Of a stretch of 64,000 nucleotides of DNA, positions 25,576 to 37,110 are shown one piece after another. Position 1 is the first letter of the stretch, and every line of letters begins with the position of its first letter. Origin of the DNA: Cannabis sativa (lineage: Eukaryota; Streptophyta; Magnoliopsida; Rosales; Cannabaceae); contig NW_026870037.1 of the NCBI RefSeq assembly GCF_029168945.1, positions 2,790,001-2,854,000 of the forward strand, in the 5' to 3' direction. The notes beneath the pieces are model-generated. The model saw only the letters and a program-made list of their open reading frames with translations, was not told where the DNA came from and did not search any database. Position numbers and translations under genes: made by a program.

Positions 25576-25744
25576 TTTTGATGGGGAAAGAAAAACATAA
25601 AAAACTTCCCATATATGGTATGCAATAAAAAATTGTATGAAAAAAAATTTCTTTCAACAAAATTTTTCCAATCAAATATGAAAAAATGATTTTATTGCAT
25701 ACCAAATATGTGAAGTTTTTTATGTTTTTCTTTCTCCACCAAAA
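25576..25744. repeat. Near-perfect hairpin (55-bp arms)
   Basis: The left arm 25576-25630 and right arm 25690-25744 are inverted repeats of 55 bases with only four mismatches, separated by a 59-base loop. Inner arm ends read ggtatgcaataaaa and ttttattgcatacc. It could be a tiny MITE or a hairpin RNA precursor. I found no clear target duplication. Confidence 0.8.
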
Positions 25745-26059
25745 TTTGCAACAACTTTAATTTATTACCTTTGGCGGGTTAAGAATGAAGTCTTTTGTAA
25801 TTGTACAGAGGATATAAAATAATGTTAAAGAGAGAATTTTATTGTTTTGGCCAAAAGTGTAAGTGCTATTGATAGTTTGAAAATTTATAACAGTATATAT
25901 ATAGATACTTGTTTGTATTGTATATAAAAGGTGCTGGTTGGATTGGATGTAATTTGTTTTAGTCAATGAAATTTTTTTTGGTTAAAAAAAATCTTAAAAA
26001 AGAGATAATATTGATGTATTAATGATCTTATTTATTTTTGTATAATTAAATAATATCAC

Positions 26060-26680
26060 TAGGGTTGGAATCTGATCCAATTCAATTAGTAATTGGATTT
26101 GAAAAATCATCATCCGATCCAATCCAATTATTGGATTGAATCGATTTTCTAATTAGATATCCAATTATACACTTAAATTTTAATATTAACTTCAAATATG
26201 AAGAAAAATACATAAAAACTAAATCTCATTTTTTATTTAAGTTTAATACTTCATAAACATATTATTCTTACAAGTGTAATGTAGCCAAAAATTTTAAATA
26301 ATTAGAACAACAACATTTCTAAATAATAAAATAGAACAAAATATCATGAAAATAAATGCACATAACAATCAAGTGTTGCAAATTCAACATACAAAAAAAC
26401 TAATAAAAATATAATAAATATATATGTATATATATATATTATATTTTTCAATATTATTTATTATTATATATAATTTTTTAATGTATATAAATGTAATGAG
26501 ATTGGATCAGTTTTTAATTAGATTTTGAGATTGACATCCAATAACCGATCCAATCCAATTAGAATCCAATTTTTAGCATCCAATCCAATCCAATTATAAT
26601 TGGATATCTAACTTTTTATAATTGAATTGAATTGAATCAGTTCGGTTCAATTGGATTGGATTGGATGATGTCCACCCTTA
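26060..26680. mobile_element. hAT-like non-autonomous element rich in ATCCAAT repeats
   Basis: A 621-bp element with inverted ends (TAGGGTTGGA on the left, TCCACCCTTA on the right) and inner arms made of repeated atccaatccaatt / aattggattggat. It is flanked by AATATCAC (26052-26059) and AATACCAC (26681-26688), an 8-bp duplication with one mismatch, which fits hAT. There is no coding capacity. Confidence 0.65.
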
Positions 26681-26764
26681 AATACCACTTAATGTACGGT
26701 TATAAATATTAGTCATATTTGTAGCAAGTTATGTGTAAAAATTAATTAAGATAATTAAGATTGG

Positions 26765-27460
26765 AACTGTCAGGATGTGAAAAACACCAAAGAGTGCATA
26801 GTACACTCTTTTTTTTGGAGGTGCACTTGTTTACAAACTTTTTCTAATTTATTCGTTCAAATTATAATAAAATACTACCAGCATAAATATTTAAAATTGT
26901 ATTTATAAACAACATAAACTTAATAATTTTTTTTAACAATATAAACGCTCAATATTAATAAAAGTGTGATTTATATATTTCAATTTATGTGAATTTTATG
27001 TACAAAAATATCTTATAAAACTCTGCTATTATTTACAAACTTTTCCTAATTTTTATGCGTTCAAACTATAACATATTTGCATATTTAAAGCTAATTTGTA
27101 TTTGTAAGAAGCATAAATTTAATTAGCTTTTTTAGTAGCACAAGTATTAAATACAAATAAAATTATAATTTTTTTTTTCAGTTCTGTTACTATTTTAAAT
27201 TTGTAACCAAACTTAAATTTTGAATTTGTTGAAAGAAAATTTAAAAATTGGAAGTACCTTATTACACATTCCCTTTAAAATCAAATGATTAATTATAATT
27301 TAGGTCTTACATGTGCTCTGTTTTAAGACAATAAATATATACAGACGAAATTTGAAAAAATTACAGTTTTACTAATATTAGATACTTATACTGTTAAAAA
27401 TAAATTATTAAGTTTATGCTGCTTACAAATTCAAAAACTTTAAGTACTTGTCTTGAAAGT
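26765..27460. repeat. Degenerate repeat block with direct and inverted copies
   Basis: Two direct copies of roughly 130 bases (about 26831-26965 and 27035-27165) share acaaactttt-ctaattt, a gttcaaa-ctata stretch, a cataaa-ttaat core and a final aataaa. An inverted partial copy is seen at about 27380-27450 (ttaagtttatgctgcttac). This resembles a decayed foldback element. Ends are not defined. Confidence 0.4.
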
Positions 27461-27587
27461 ATCCTAATGTTTATATTCTTTTTTTTTATTATTCATGAAT
27501 TATTTTATAATAATTCTATTTTTATAATTTAAGTTCACACATATATTATTGTACTTTTTTAAAGACATATTTTAGTCTTAATATATA

Positions 27588-28025
27588 CAGTAGAACCTCT
27601 ATTTAAGAATACTCTATTCAAGAATAACTTCTAATTTGTTATAAAAAAAATCAAGGCCCGATTTGGGCCAGTTATAAATAAGAATAACTTCTAAATTGTA
27701 ATTAGTTATACATTTTCTAAGTCGCGTATTAACAAAGTATACCTCTATATAAGAATAATTACATCTTAATAAAATATATACATGTATTTTGTAAATTTAT
27801 TTATGTAAAATTAATAATTTTATTTTAAATTATAATACATGTATGAAATTATATTTACTCTAAAATATTTTTATTATGATATAGTATTAATGATTATTTA
27901 TTGTTATTATTGTTACATTTATATTTTTTGATTTTTTTTTTAGTGTAACTCTATTTAGTTATAACCTCCCAATTAGAATATAATTTACTTGGTTCCAAGT
28001 GTATTTTTAGATAGAGATTCTACTG
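27588..28025. mobile_element. pogo/Lemi1-like MITE, copy 1
   Basis: A 438-bp element with terminal inverted repeats CAGTAGAACCTCTAT and atagagattctactg, flanked by TA on each side (27586-27587 and 28026-28027). The TIR resembles those of pogo-type Tc1/mariner MITEs in plants (Emigrant/Lemi1), which also duplicate TA. A very similar copy lies at 47054-47498. It encodes nothing. Confidence 0.8.
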
Positions 28026-29264
28026 TATAAAGAATTTTAACATATTTGTCTCCTAAAATTTATTTTGTTTGATAACAGATTTTTTTTTCTCTGGCAATCA
28101 AAGTACTTGAATTTTAAAAATAATCACTTTTTCACAAATGTTTGTTCAGGAATGAACTTTTTTCTTCAGATTATTAACTACAATACATTGTGTAAAGTAT
28201 TTGGATATGTATAATAATTGAAATTTTTTTTAAATTATCTGTTAAAAACAAACTTAGAATTTTGCTAAAACCCAATAAATTATACTTCCAAGAAAAAAAT
28301 AAAGTGATATTTAAAATAAAGAGAAAAATAAAAAAAAAATTATGTTTTGTGGTTTAGAGCCCTGAACCCTATGGTTATATACCCTTTACTTTAATAACAT
28401 CGGGATGCATGAACAGGGAGAGACAGACTCTCTCTCTCTCTGGGCAAAACCTATTATGTGAACTATGTAATATTCCTTCACTTTAACAACTGCACACATA
28501 CATATATATATATATAATATATATATAATTGAATAGATCTTACTGGAATTTCCAATGGTTAATTTTCTGACTTGATTTTAAATAGCAGTGGTTGGGTAAG
28601 AGAGGACTTTGGCATTGTACGAAATGTAGTTAAAAGCTTTCGATTAATTATGGATCACTTTGATCGACATATCTCTCCAGTTTCCAAAATGACAGTTTCT
28701 ACAATTGGTTTCCAAGGACATATTATTAAACCTATATTTATATATATAAATCAATATCTATGTTATGTTGTATTTCCCACACTTTACAAAATAATCATCG
28801 AGCCGTGGGAAAAAAAACAAGAGCAGATCATACAACACAACACTACGAAAGTTTCTATAAAGGGAAATTAGATTTGAGTGTGATAATTCAAAACATTTAT
28901 GGTTGCTTGTTACCAGTCATTTTAGAACCAAACTATACATAAACAGTAAAATCTCTAAAAGGTGTACTACACTACTACTTCTCTATCGAAACGTGTTGTG
29001 TTCTTCTTTTTAATACTTAGTTATGTTATATAGTTTTTGTTGGTTGTGAATATTAAAAAGCTTTTAAGTGCAATCGGACAATAACCAACTAAATTTTAGT
29101 TCAAAAAAAGTCTTACCAAACTATTTATGAGAGAGTTTGCAGGCATTATTTGAACTTATTTAATTTTGGGCATATCACTTTTGTAGTATTGTGACGGTTT
29201 TTTTTTTTTATTAATTAAAGAAAGAATAATTATGTAATTTGTTTTGTTTGACTACGTTAATTAG
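28026..29264. other. AT-rich intergenic DNA
   Basis: No supported gene. A CT-repeat (tctctctctctctc) occurs near 28428-28441 and a TA microsatellite near 28503-28528. A 99-codon open stretch at 28572-28871 resembles no family I know and is probably chance. Confidence 0.4.
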
Positions 29265-29632
29265 GATTTTTTTTTCCTTGGACTTTCACATGTACTAAAT
29301 TATGTCCCCTGAATTTTTTTGGCCGTTAAAAATTCCCCTTGAACTATTGAAATTGTTAGATTTAAGGACTTTTATCTAATTTTATTAAAAAAATTCTAAC
29401 ATGGATAAAAGTTCAGGGGTATGATTTAGTACATATCAAAGTTTGAGAGATATGATTGGGTAGATATCAAGCATAGTTTAGTACATAAACAATCACTGAA
29501 ACAGTAAAATTAAATGAAATTAGACAAAAGTCCTTAAATCTATCAATCTAAATAGTCCAGGGAAAATTTTTAACGCCTAAAAAAGTTCAGATGGCATAAT
29601 TTGGTACATGTGAAAGTTCGAGGGAAAAAATC
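29265..29632. mobile_element. Foldback MITE with TTAATTAG duplications
   Basis: A 368-bp element flanked by perfect 8-bp repeats TTAATTAG (29257-29264 and 29633-29640). The arms pair over roughly 60 bases: cctt-ggactttcacatgtac with ataattt-gtcccctgaa on the left, and ttcagatggcataatttgg with gtacatgtgaaagttcgagg on the right. It is non-coding. The duplication length fits hAT or, with one ambiguous base, a Mutator-like element. Confidence 0.7.
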
Positions 29633-29640
29633 TTAATTAG

Positions 29641-30581
29641 CCTTATAAGTATAAATAGAATTTCTGAATAATTTATATTTTTTTAAAAAAAAAACATGGA
29701 AAATAGAATGTTAACGTGTTTTGTTCAAAATTTTTAATATATAAAATTCCTCATTCTCATCTTCTTATTGTTTCTTTGAGGTCTTGCTTCAACAAATAAT
29801 TTGGTAATGGTCTCTATAAATATTTTTTATTTATTTATGTGTTTTTAAGTAAACTAAAAATATTTATTTTGTTGGCAGACTATGAGAACAGAAATCTGAG
29901 TTCAAAGGTAGACAACTCTTAATGTTAAAAAAAAAATCAAATAACTTTAAACTTTTATAGAGATATGTGACTGTTTAATTAATTATGAATTCGATCTTTT
30001 CGTATATAGTAAGCATATATTAGTTTATATTTAAATTGTCCAACTCTCATATTTCATATATCTTTTTACTAAGTGAGTGGACATGATTTTATAATGGTTG
30101 AGTTGCTAAGGTTTTATATTGAATAAGTTTAGTTATGGAGAAAAATTGACATATTGCTCTCTTATTTATATCGTTCCATCCAAGCCGGAAGCATAAAACA
30201 CATCAATGTTCTTTCTTAATGATGTTGACACAATCGCCAATAATTTTATATATATAATTGGATTATAAATTTTAAACTATTCTCTCTACTGTTTGTTTTG
30301 TTGGTATGTTATTTTAATTTTTTTTTATTAATGTATTATTATATATATGAAACATTTTTTTTCCTATAATCATTGTAATTTTTAGAATATAATTCTTGGT
30401 AAGTGAATCTTTCAATGAAGATTTCATTCTTATTCGTATTCACAATACCAGTACCATTCTTGTTGTTTAACTTTGTCAGTAATTTTTCTTTTTTATTAAT
30501 ATATCTTAAAGGTTAACATATTTTATTGGCAACCCTTCTCTAAATTTTTTAGGTTTTAATCTACAATAGAATAATTAAAGC
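29641..30581. other. AT-rich intergenic DNA before the LINE
   Basis: No gene, RNA or defined repeat is seen here apart from short A/T runs. Confidence 0.4.
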
Positions 30582-30738
30582 ATATATAAAAAGTATCACA
30601 CATATATTGATACTAAATTGCGGTATGAGTACACAAAATGTAAAATTATCTTGTCGTTTTGACATGGTGTAAACGGTTTGGTTCAAAAGTTTAGTTTTGT
30701 TTGCTTCCTGTGTGTGTTTTTCTGGTGCTTTGAGATTA

Positions 30739-32010
30739 ATGAGTAATAGACAGCCACAGATTCAGAATTTAACAGAGAATTACGCCAGTTTTTCGATTGA
30801 AGATGATGATGAGGAAGGCTTGTTGTTTGAGGCAAGGGAGGATGGGCTTGCAGAAATCGACGATAGATGGTTGTTAGTGGGGAGGTTTCTAACAAATCGA
30901 TCCATTGATTTTCAAGCTATGCAAAACAAAATAGCGTCTCTATGGCAGTCGGGGCGTGGTTTGTATGTGAAGGAGTTAGATCCAAACCTCTTCCTTTTTC
31001 AGTTTTATCATGAGGTGGACATAGAGAGAGTTATCGATGGTAGTCCATGGACGTTCGATCGGGCACCTTTGATTATGGAGCGGGTAACACACGGAGTTAA
31101 TCCTAGATCAATACCTTTGAATACTCTGGAACTTTGGGTTCAATTACATAATTTGTCAATTGGTTTTATGTCTGAAAAAGTCATTAGAGGGGTTGGTAAT
31201 TATATTAGATCGTTCATCAAATCGGACCCAAACAATTTCTCCGGAGTTTGGCGAGATTATTTGAGAATTAGAGTGAAGATTCCATTGGAGAAGCCTTTGA
31301 AAAAGAAGAAGAAGTTGGAAATGCAGGGGGGCCTGGTATGTCATGTCACTTTCAAGTATGAGGATCTACCCACTTTTTGTTTCATTTGTGGGATACTCGG
31401 CCACACAGAAAAGTTTTGTGAACGTCTGTTTGATACTCCGAGAGAGTTGATCACAGAGAACTTTGATTTGGAGATGAAGGCGGTTCCAAGAAGGCGTAAT
31501 TATGCGGATGGCTCACGGTGGCTACGATCTGGCTTGGCTACGAAAAATTCTGGGTGGCCTGGGGCAAGTTCTTCCAACCAGCGAAGAGGCCCGGTGGTTG
31601 CGCCGACGACAGGAGGGGGTATTAATGATCAGTTAATGGCAGAGAGTAATCAAGGAGAGCAATTGATGGGATATGGCCAGAACAATAGCAATCTAGAGAG
31701 TGTCAATAAAAACAAATCCCAAATATCAGGGGAGGCGTTTTTAAGGAAGGAAAAGGTGGGTGATGAGGTGGACAATTCAAATGATGGGCTGGTATTTTGT
31801 GATTCTAAAAGAAAGAGAGTTATTGAGGGTCAAGTTAGTGGGCCAATTGGAGGGGTAGCTAGGGACGTGGGCCTTCCTAAAGCTGGACCAAAGGTGCATG
31901 GGCTTGCTGAAGAAGATGTAATTGTTTGTGAGGACATATTGGTTCAAGAGGGAGTTACAAAAAACTTGAGTGGGGTGGGTTCTGGTGTCCAGACCCGCCA
32001 AGAATTATGA
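30739..32010 (+). CDS. LINE ORF1: gag-like nucleic-acid-binding protein (DUF4283 and zinc knuckle)
   Basis: An uninterrupted 423-residue frame. I chose the ATG at 30739 (MSNRQPQIQ); the frame is open a little further upstream but without an ATG. From about residue 44 (WLLVGRFLTNRSIDFQAM) to about 170 it shows the DUF4283 domain typical of plant L1 ORF1 proteins. A CX2CX4HX4C zinc knuckle follows at residues 214-227 (CFICGILGHTEKFC), then a low-complexity, charged tail. In LINEs this protein coats the element RNA and assists target-primed reverse transcription. Its stop overlaps the next start as ATGA. It is the only intact frame of this element and was probably under constraint until recently. 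Confidence 0.85.
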   Translation: MSNRQPQIQNLTENYASFSIEDDDEEGLLFEAREDGLAEIDDRWLLVGRFLTNRSIDFQAMQNKIASLWQSGRGLYVKELDPNLFLFQFYHEVDIERVIDGSPWTFDRAPLIMERVTHGVNPRSIPLNTLELWVQLHNLSIGFMSEKVIRGVGNYIRSFIKSDPNNFSGVWRDYLRIRVKIPLEKPLKKKKKLEMQGGLVCHVTFKYEDLPTFCFICGILGHTEKFCERLFDTPRELITENFDLEMKAVPRRRNYADGSRWLRSGLATKNSGWPGASSSNQRRGPVVAPTTGGGINDQLMAESNQGEQLMGYGQNNSNLESVNKNKSQISGEAFLRKEKVGDEVDNSNDGLVFCDSKRKRVIEGQVSGPIGGVARDVGLPKAGPKVHGLAEEDVIVCEDILVQEGVTKNLSGVGSGVQTRQEL

Positions 32011-35000
32011 ATGTGTTAAGTTAGAATTGTCGGGGGCTTGGGAACCAACGGAGTATTCAATTCCTTAAAGAGATGGTTTAGAGACCCAATTTTATTTTTC
32101 TGTGTGAAATAAAATGTCAAAAATCAAAAGTTGATGGGCTTGCTAGATTATTGGGCTTTGAGGGTGTCTTTACTGTAGATGCAATTGGGTTAGCTGGTGG
32201 GCTTGCTCTCTTGTGGAAGAATAAAGAAGATGGGAGTTTGATGGGCTACTCTAATAACCATATTGAGATTGTTGTTCATACTGCTCAATTTGGTAACTGG
32301 AGGCTAACTGGGCTCTATGGAGAACCCAACCGGAGTCGGCGCCAAGATACTTGGAGTTTGATTCCAACCTTGTCTACTCGTTCGGACCTTCCTTGGTGTC
32401 TTGTTGGTGACATGAACAATATTGTTCGACAAGAAGAGAAGAGAGGGGGTCGGCCATATCCCCAAAGCTTACTTTCGGGATTCAATGCCACTTTACAGCA
32501 ATGCAACTTAGTTGATATTGAGCTTCAAGGCCACTCGTTCACTTGGGAAAAGGGTAGAGGGTCTAATAATTGGATCGAGATACGCCTGGACAGAGCTTTG
32601 GCAACATTGGCTTGGCTTCAGGTATTTTCACAAGCTACTCTCTCTAATTTAGACTTCTCTAGTTTGGATCATGCGGCCATTTTCCTTGAACCGTTTCTTC
32701 CTACTGTTTTTGCTCCTCACCATCGTTTTCGTTTTGAAAACACCTGGTTGAAAGAGCCGCTTTGTTCTGAAATTATAAAAGAATGCTGGGAACTTGGTCA
32801 TACTTATAGTTTGAGTGGCAAATTAAGCTTATGTGCCGAGAAGCTTAAGGTTTGGGGCAAAGAGATTACGGGGTCCCTTAATCATAGAATTAAAGAGTAT
32901 AAAAAAGAGTTGAAGAATCTGCAGAATAAAAGGGATGCTAGTTCGGTGCAAGGCTACAAGGAGGTGAAAAAAAAAAGCTTTTTAAAGCTCTTGATCAAAG
33001 GGAGAGTTATTGGAAGCAGAGTGCGAAACAATTTTGGTTACGGGAAGGCGACCAAAATAGTAGTTACTTCCACAAGGCTGCTAGTAGCCGAAAGAAGAAT
33101 AATCAAATTGAGCAATTAAAAGATGCTCAAGGAAACTGGGTAACCTGGGAGTCGAGTCTAGGAGAAGTTATGCAAGACTATTTCCATAATTTATTTACTT
33201 CGGCTAATACAAACTGTATGGAAGTGGTAGATTGTGTTCATCCTTGTGTTTCGGCTTTTGTAAACTCTGAATTGTGTCAGCCCATTCAAGAAGAGGAAGT
33301 TAAGAAGGCGCTATTTCAGATGCATCCAGATAAGAGTCCGGGTCCAGATGGAATGACTCCGGCCTTTTCTCAGCGTTGTTGGTCTATAGTGCGAAATGAT
33401 ATTGTGGAAGTGGTTCGGTCTTTCTTTACAAATGATGTCCTTGAAGATGGTATTGGCGAAGCTAATGTTGTGGTCATTCCTAAAAAGAAAAACCCGGAAG
33501 CTATGTCGGACCTTAGGCCTATTGCTCTATGTAACATCATGTATAAGATCATTACGAAAGTTATGGTTAATAGAATGAAGCCTTTCATTGATTCCATTGT
33601 GTCAGTAAATCAAAGTGCTTTCATCCCTGGGCACTTAATTTCTGATAATGTTTTGGTTTCCTTCGAAGTATTGCACTATCTAAAAAGGAAACGCAAAGGC
33701 AATGAGGGGTATATGGCGCTCAAGCTTGACATGAGTAAGGCATATGATAGAATTGAGTGGTCCTTTCTTGAAGCAATGCTAAGGAAGTTGGGTTTCACTG
33801 AGATCTGGGTTCGGTTGATTTTGACTTGTGTAACATCGGCTCAATATACGGTTGTTCATGGGAATCATGAAGTCGGGCCTATTACTCCTTCTAGGGGCAT
33901 TTGGCAAGGGGATCCTCTCTCCCCTTATCTCTTCATCCTTTGTGCAGAGGGTTTATCAGCTTTACTTAGACGTTATGAACAACGAGGATGGCTTCACGGT
34001 TGTAAAGTAGCTAATGGGGCGCCAAGAATTTCTCACATGCTTTTCGCCGATGATAGTTACTTATACTGTAAGGCCACTGAAACTGAGGCTTTTCGGGTTA
34101 AAGAAGCTTTGCACAAGTTTGAATTGGCTTCAGGTCAGAAGGTTAATTTCTCAAAATCTTCAATTTTTTTCAATGCTAATACTCATGAAATTTTGAGAAA
34201 CCATCTTTGTGGAGAGTTGGGAATGGCACCTGCTTTGGAGTGTAGTCTTTATCTGGGACTGCCAAGCTCTATGAGCCGCAATAAAGTTTCGGCTTTGGGT
34301 TATTTGAAAGAAAAAGTGAGGAAAAGGCTGGAAGGGTGGGGATCAAAGTTCATTTCTAGAGCGGGAAAGGAGATTCTTATCAAGTCTGTTGCCCAATCTC
34401 TTCCCAGTTATGCTATGAATGTCTTCTTATTGCCTATGGAGGTCGTTAGAGATATGGAGAGTCTCATGTCAAAATACTGGTGGAGGACCTCGGCTAATAG
34501 TAACTCCGGCATCCATTGGATGTCCTGGGAGAGACTTTGTAACCACAAAACCAAAGGAGGTATGGGTTTCAGGAACCTAAGGGATTTTAATCTGGCAATG
34601 TTAGGGAAGCAAGGTTGGCGCTTACTAATCAAACCTAATTTCTTGGTAGCTCGAATTTTCAAAGCTCATTACTTCTCGAATGGTACGTTTCTTACGGCTA
34701 AAATTGGTTCTAATCCTAGTTTTGTGTGGAGAAGCATACTGGAGGCACAACATCTGGTTGCTAGTGGAGTAAGATGGGCGGTTGGTGATGGTAAGAACAT
34801 TGATGTTTTAGGAGACCCTTGGTTGCCGGATAAAGCAAATCCTTGGGTTATTTCCTCACATCCGGGGCTTCAAAATGCAAAAGTGGCCAATCTCTTCACT
34901 ATTGAGGGGCTCAGTTGGGTTATGGAGGTGTTGAATGACTTGTTTGAACCACGAGACAGGGAGTTAATTGTCCAAATTCCACTTAATATCACAACCAGTC

Positions 35001-36089
35001 AAGACCATTTAATCTGGGTTGGGGAATTGTCGGGTTTATACACAGTTAAGAGTGCTTATAAACGTCTCCAGGAGCTAAAAGGTTTGGTGAACTTTGAGGA
35101 ATCACAAGTGAATCTTTTTTGGAAAAAATTCTGGAACCTCAAAATGCCTCCAAAGATGAAAAATTTAGTGTGGAGGGCATGTACAAACTGCCTCCCCACA
35201 ATGGTGCAACTCAGAATCAAACATGCAGTACCCCATTCACAATGTCATGTGTGTTCTATTGAAGAAGAGTCCATCTCACATGCTCTAGTCTGCTGCCCGA
35301 TTGCTAAAGATTGTTGGGACAGGGTTGGCATTTCCTCGATTATGCAGCAACAACACAGTTTTCTGGACTGGTGTATTAGCAATTTTCAGAGATTGGATAA
35401 GGAGAATTGTGAGCTGCTGGTGGCTGTTGCTTGGGCGGTTTGGAATGCAAGAAATGACCGTGTATGGCAAAACAAGATCAAGACGGTGGAAAACATTGTT
35501 ACGTCAGCAAAAGGTTACCTTTCACAATGGAAAAATGCTCATTCTTCTGGTTTGGAGCTCTTGTCTGCTGGTTTGAACCAAGGCGACGGAGTCGAGCATT
35601 ATATAGGTGCCTCCAATGGAAAATAATGTAAAGGTTAACGTTGAAGCAGCAATCTTTGAAGCTTCTCGAAAGTTTGGTGTTGGTTGGGTAGCCAGAGATA
35701 CTCCGGGGCTTCTCATCAATGGCCATACAAAGTTATTCAATGTAAAAGCTACACCAGAATTGGCCGAGGCTGTAGGAATTCGGGAGGCGTTAAGCTGGAT
35801 AAAATCTAGTGGATTGCAGCAGGTGGTTCTCGAGACGGACTGCTTATCAGTTGTCCAAGCCTTAAGAAGTTCAATTGTTATGATTTCCACGTTTGGTCAA
35901 GTGGTTAGTGAGTGTAAGGCTTTGCTTAATGATTTAAGAAATGTTTCTATTTATTTTATTCGTCGATCAGCAAATACAGTGGCTCGTGACTTAGCTCGAG
36001 CTTCTGTATCCTTCCCTGATTGTAATTTCAGTTTGGATTCTGTTCCAACTGTTTTGTTACCTATTTTGGTGACTGATATGGTTATCTAA
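32007..36089 (+). pseudogene. LINE ORF2: endonuclease, reverse transcriptase, zf-RVT, RNase H (disrupted)
   Basis: ORF2 starts at the ATG overlapping the ORF1 stop (ATGA, 32007-32010). Two TAG codons (32022-32024 and 32079-32081) interrupt the endonuclease start; the first replaces the usual tryptophan of the SWNCRG motif. The endonuclease continues to about 32965 (LVGDMNN, LDH). A 10-A run at 32967-32976 marks a frameshift, after which reverse transcriptase is open to 35626, with MSKAYDRIEW, QGDPLSPYLF and FADD (34043-34054), then zf-RVT (CHVCSIEEES, HALVCC). A second frameshift near 35600 leads into RNase H (to 36089) with IREALSWI and LETDCLSV; its first catalytic position reads NVEAA where NVDAA is usual. 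The enzyme would make, nick and reverse-transcribe at the target, but this copy cannot produce it. Confidence 0.9.
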
Positions 36090-36135
36090 TAAAAGTTGAA
36101 TTACCATTCAAAAAAAAAAAGTATATATAAAAAGT

Positions 36136-36916
36136 GAGTAGTTAACTCCTTGACTAATTTTATTTATGTACAAAGTAAACTTATTGATAAATAGTAGCTA
36201 GTCACAATTACAAATAAGATACAACGATGGCAGTGACTTTGAATGTAGTAGTAAGTACAAGTGAAAGTGAGATACAGTTATGATAACAATTTTAAATTTA
36301 GTGATGATTACAAGTAAAATACGGTGACGACTTTAAATGTACTGGTAAATACAAGTGAAATACAGTGATCACAATAATTATAAAATCATATCATGATTTT
36401 TCAATCATTAAAATTATTTTTGCTATCATATGTGAAGATATTAATTTATTAACCTAAGTCTGAAAGTTAAAAAATTAAAATACTATTAAAAAAATTATAT
36501 AAAATATTAAAATTTAAAATTTGTTATAATTTTATAATTTAATTATCACTAAATAATACAATCGCACGCGAAGCGCAGTTTGTTTTTTAATTTTTAAAAA
36601 ATTGGCAGAATATTTTGTTTACAATGAGCTATTATTTGTAATCTGTAAATTTTTCCACATCACTTACAATATATAAAAGAAAACCTAAAAAACCTAATAT
36701 TTTAGAATCATGAGAATATATGAAATCCACTCCTTTAATTAGAAGTAAATTAGTTATTTTGAAATATCAGTGACTACTAACCGTTTTATTTTTTTTTATA
36801 TAATTTTCTATAACATGTTGCCAACGAGCTATTTTAAAAAAATATATATATATATTTTAATAACGATGGCACTCGTTTGACAAGGTGTGTGGGAATCACA
36901 ATAATTTGTCTCAAAA
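36136..36916. other. Intergenic DNA with weak short repeats
   Basis: No gene is seen. A diffuse repeat of tacaagtgaaa-tacag units occurs at about 36250-36370. A cgcacgcgaagcgcag stretch at 36563-36578 is an isolated GC-rich patch of the kind found at ends of some plant DNA transposons. Confidence 0.35.
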
Positions 36917-37110
36917 GGCATTTGTTGGTGTGATGGTGATGGTTGTAATATCGCGATTATGAGAAAATCTTGGTTGCCTAATGTGGAGAATCCTTTTGTG
37001 GTGTCTTCTCATTCGAGTTTGCTCCATGCTAAGGTTAATACTTTAATGAGAATTGATGGTAATGCTTGGGACTTTGATCTGATTAATGATTTATTTTCCA
37101 ATTGCCTTGT
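36917..37110 (+). pseudogene. Fragment of a third LINE ORF2
   Basis: About 190 bases translate as a piece of LINE ORF2 between reverse transcriptase and zf-RVT: CDGDGCNIAIMRKSWLPN, then NPFVVSSHSSLLHAKV and LINDLFSN. The equivalent part of the neighbouring LINE reads VGDGKNIDVLGDPWLPD, NPWVISSHPGLQNAKV and LNDLFEP. Both ends are cut, and the right end abuts the truncated Gypsy element. Confidence 0.75.

Larger units (their letters stand above)
30582..36135 (+). mobile_element. Full-length L1-like LINE with 13-bp target site duplication
   Basis: A plant L1-type LINE of about 5.5 kb. It is flanked by the identical 13-mer atatataaaaagt at 30582-30594 and 36123-36135, the target site duplication expected from target-primed insertion. 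A short 5' leader (30595-30738) is followed by ORF1 (30739-32010), ORF2 (32007-36089, broken), a brief 3' region and an 11-base poly(A) at 36110-36120. Because the 5' leader is retained the copy is probably full length. It is on the same strand as LRP1, about 9.5 kb downstream. Its coding lesions mean it cannot move by itself. Confidence 0.9.

Noticed and set aside
28572..28871. 99-codon open frame on the + strand
   Set aside because: No recognisable domain; lies in AT-rich intergenic DNA near a TA microsatellite.
33370..33597. Antisense frames over the LINE reverse transcriptase
   Set aside because: Shadows of the sense ORF2 coding region.
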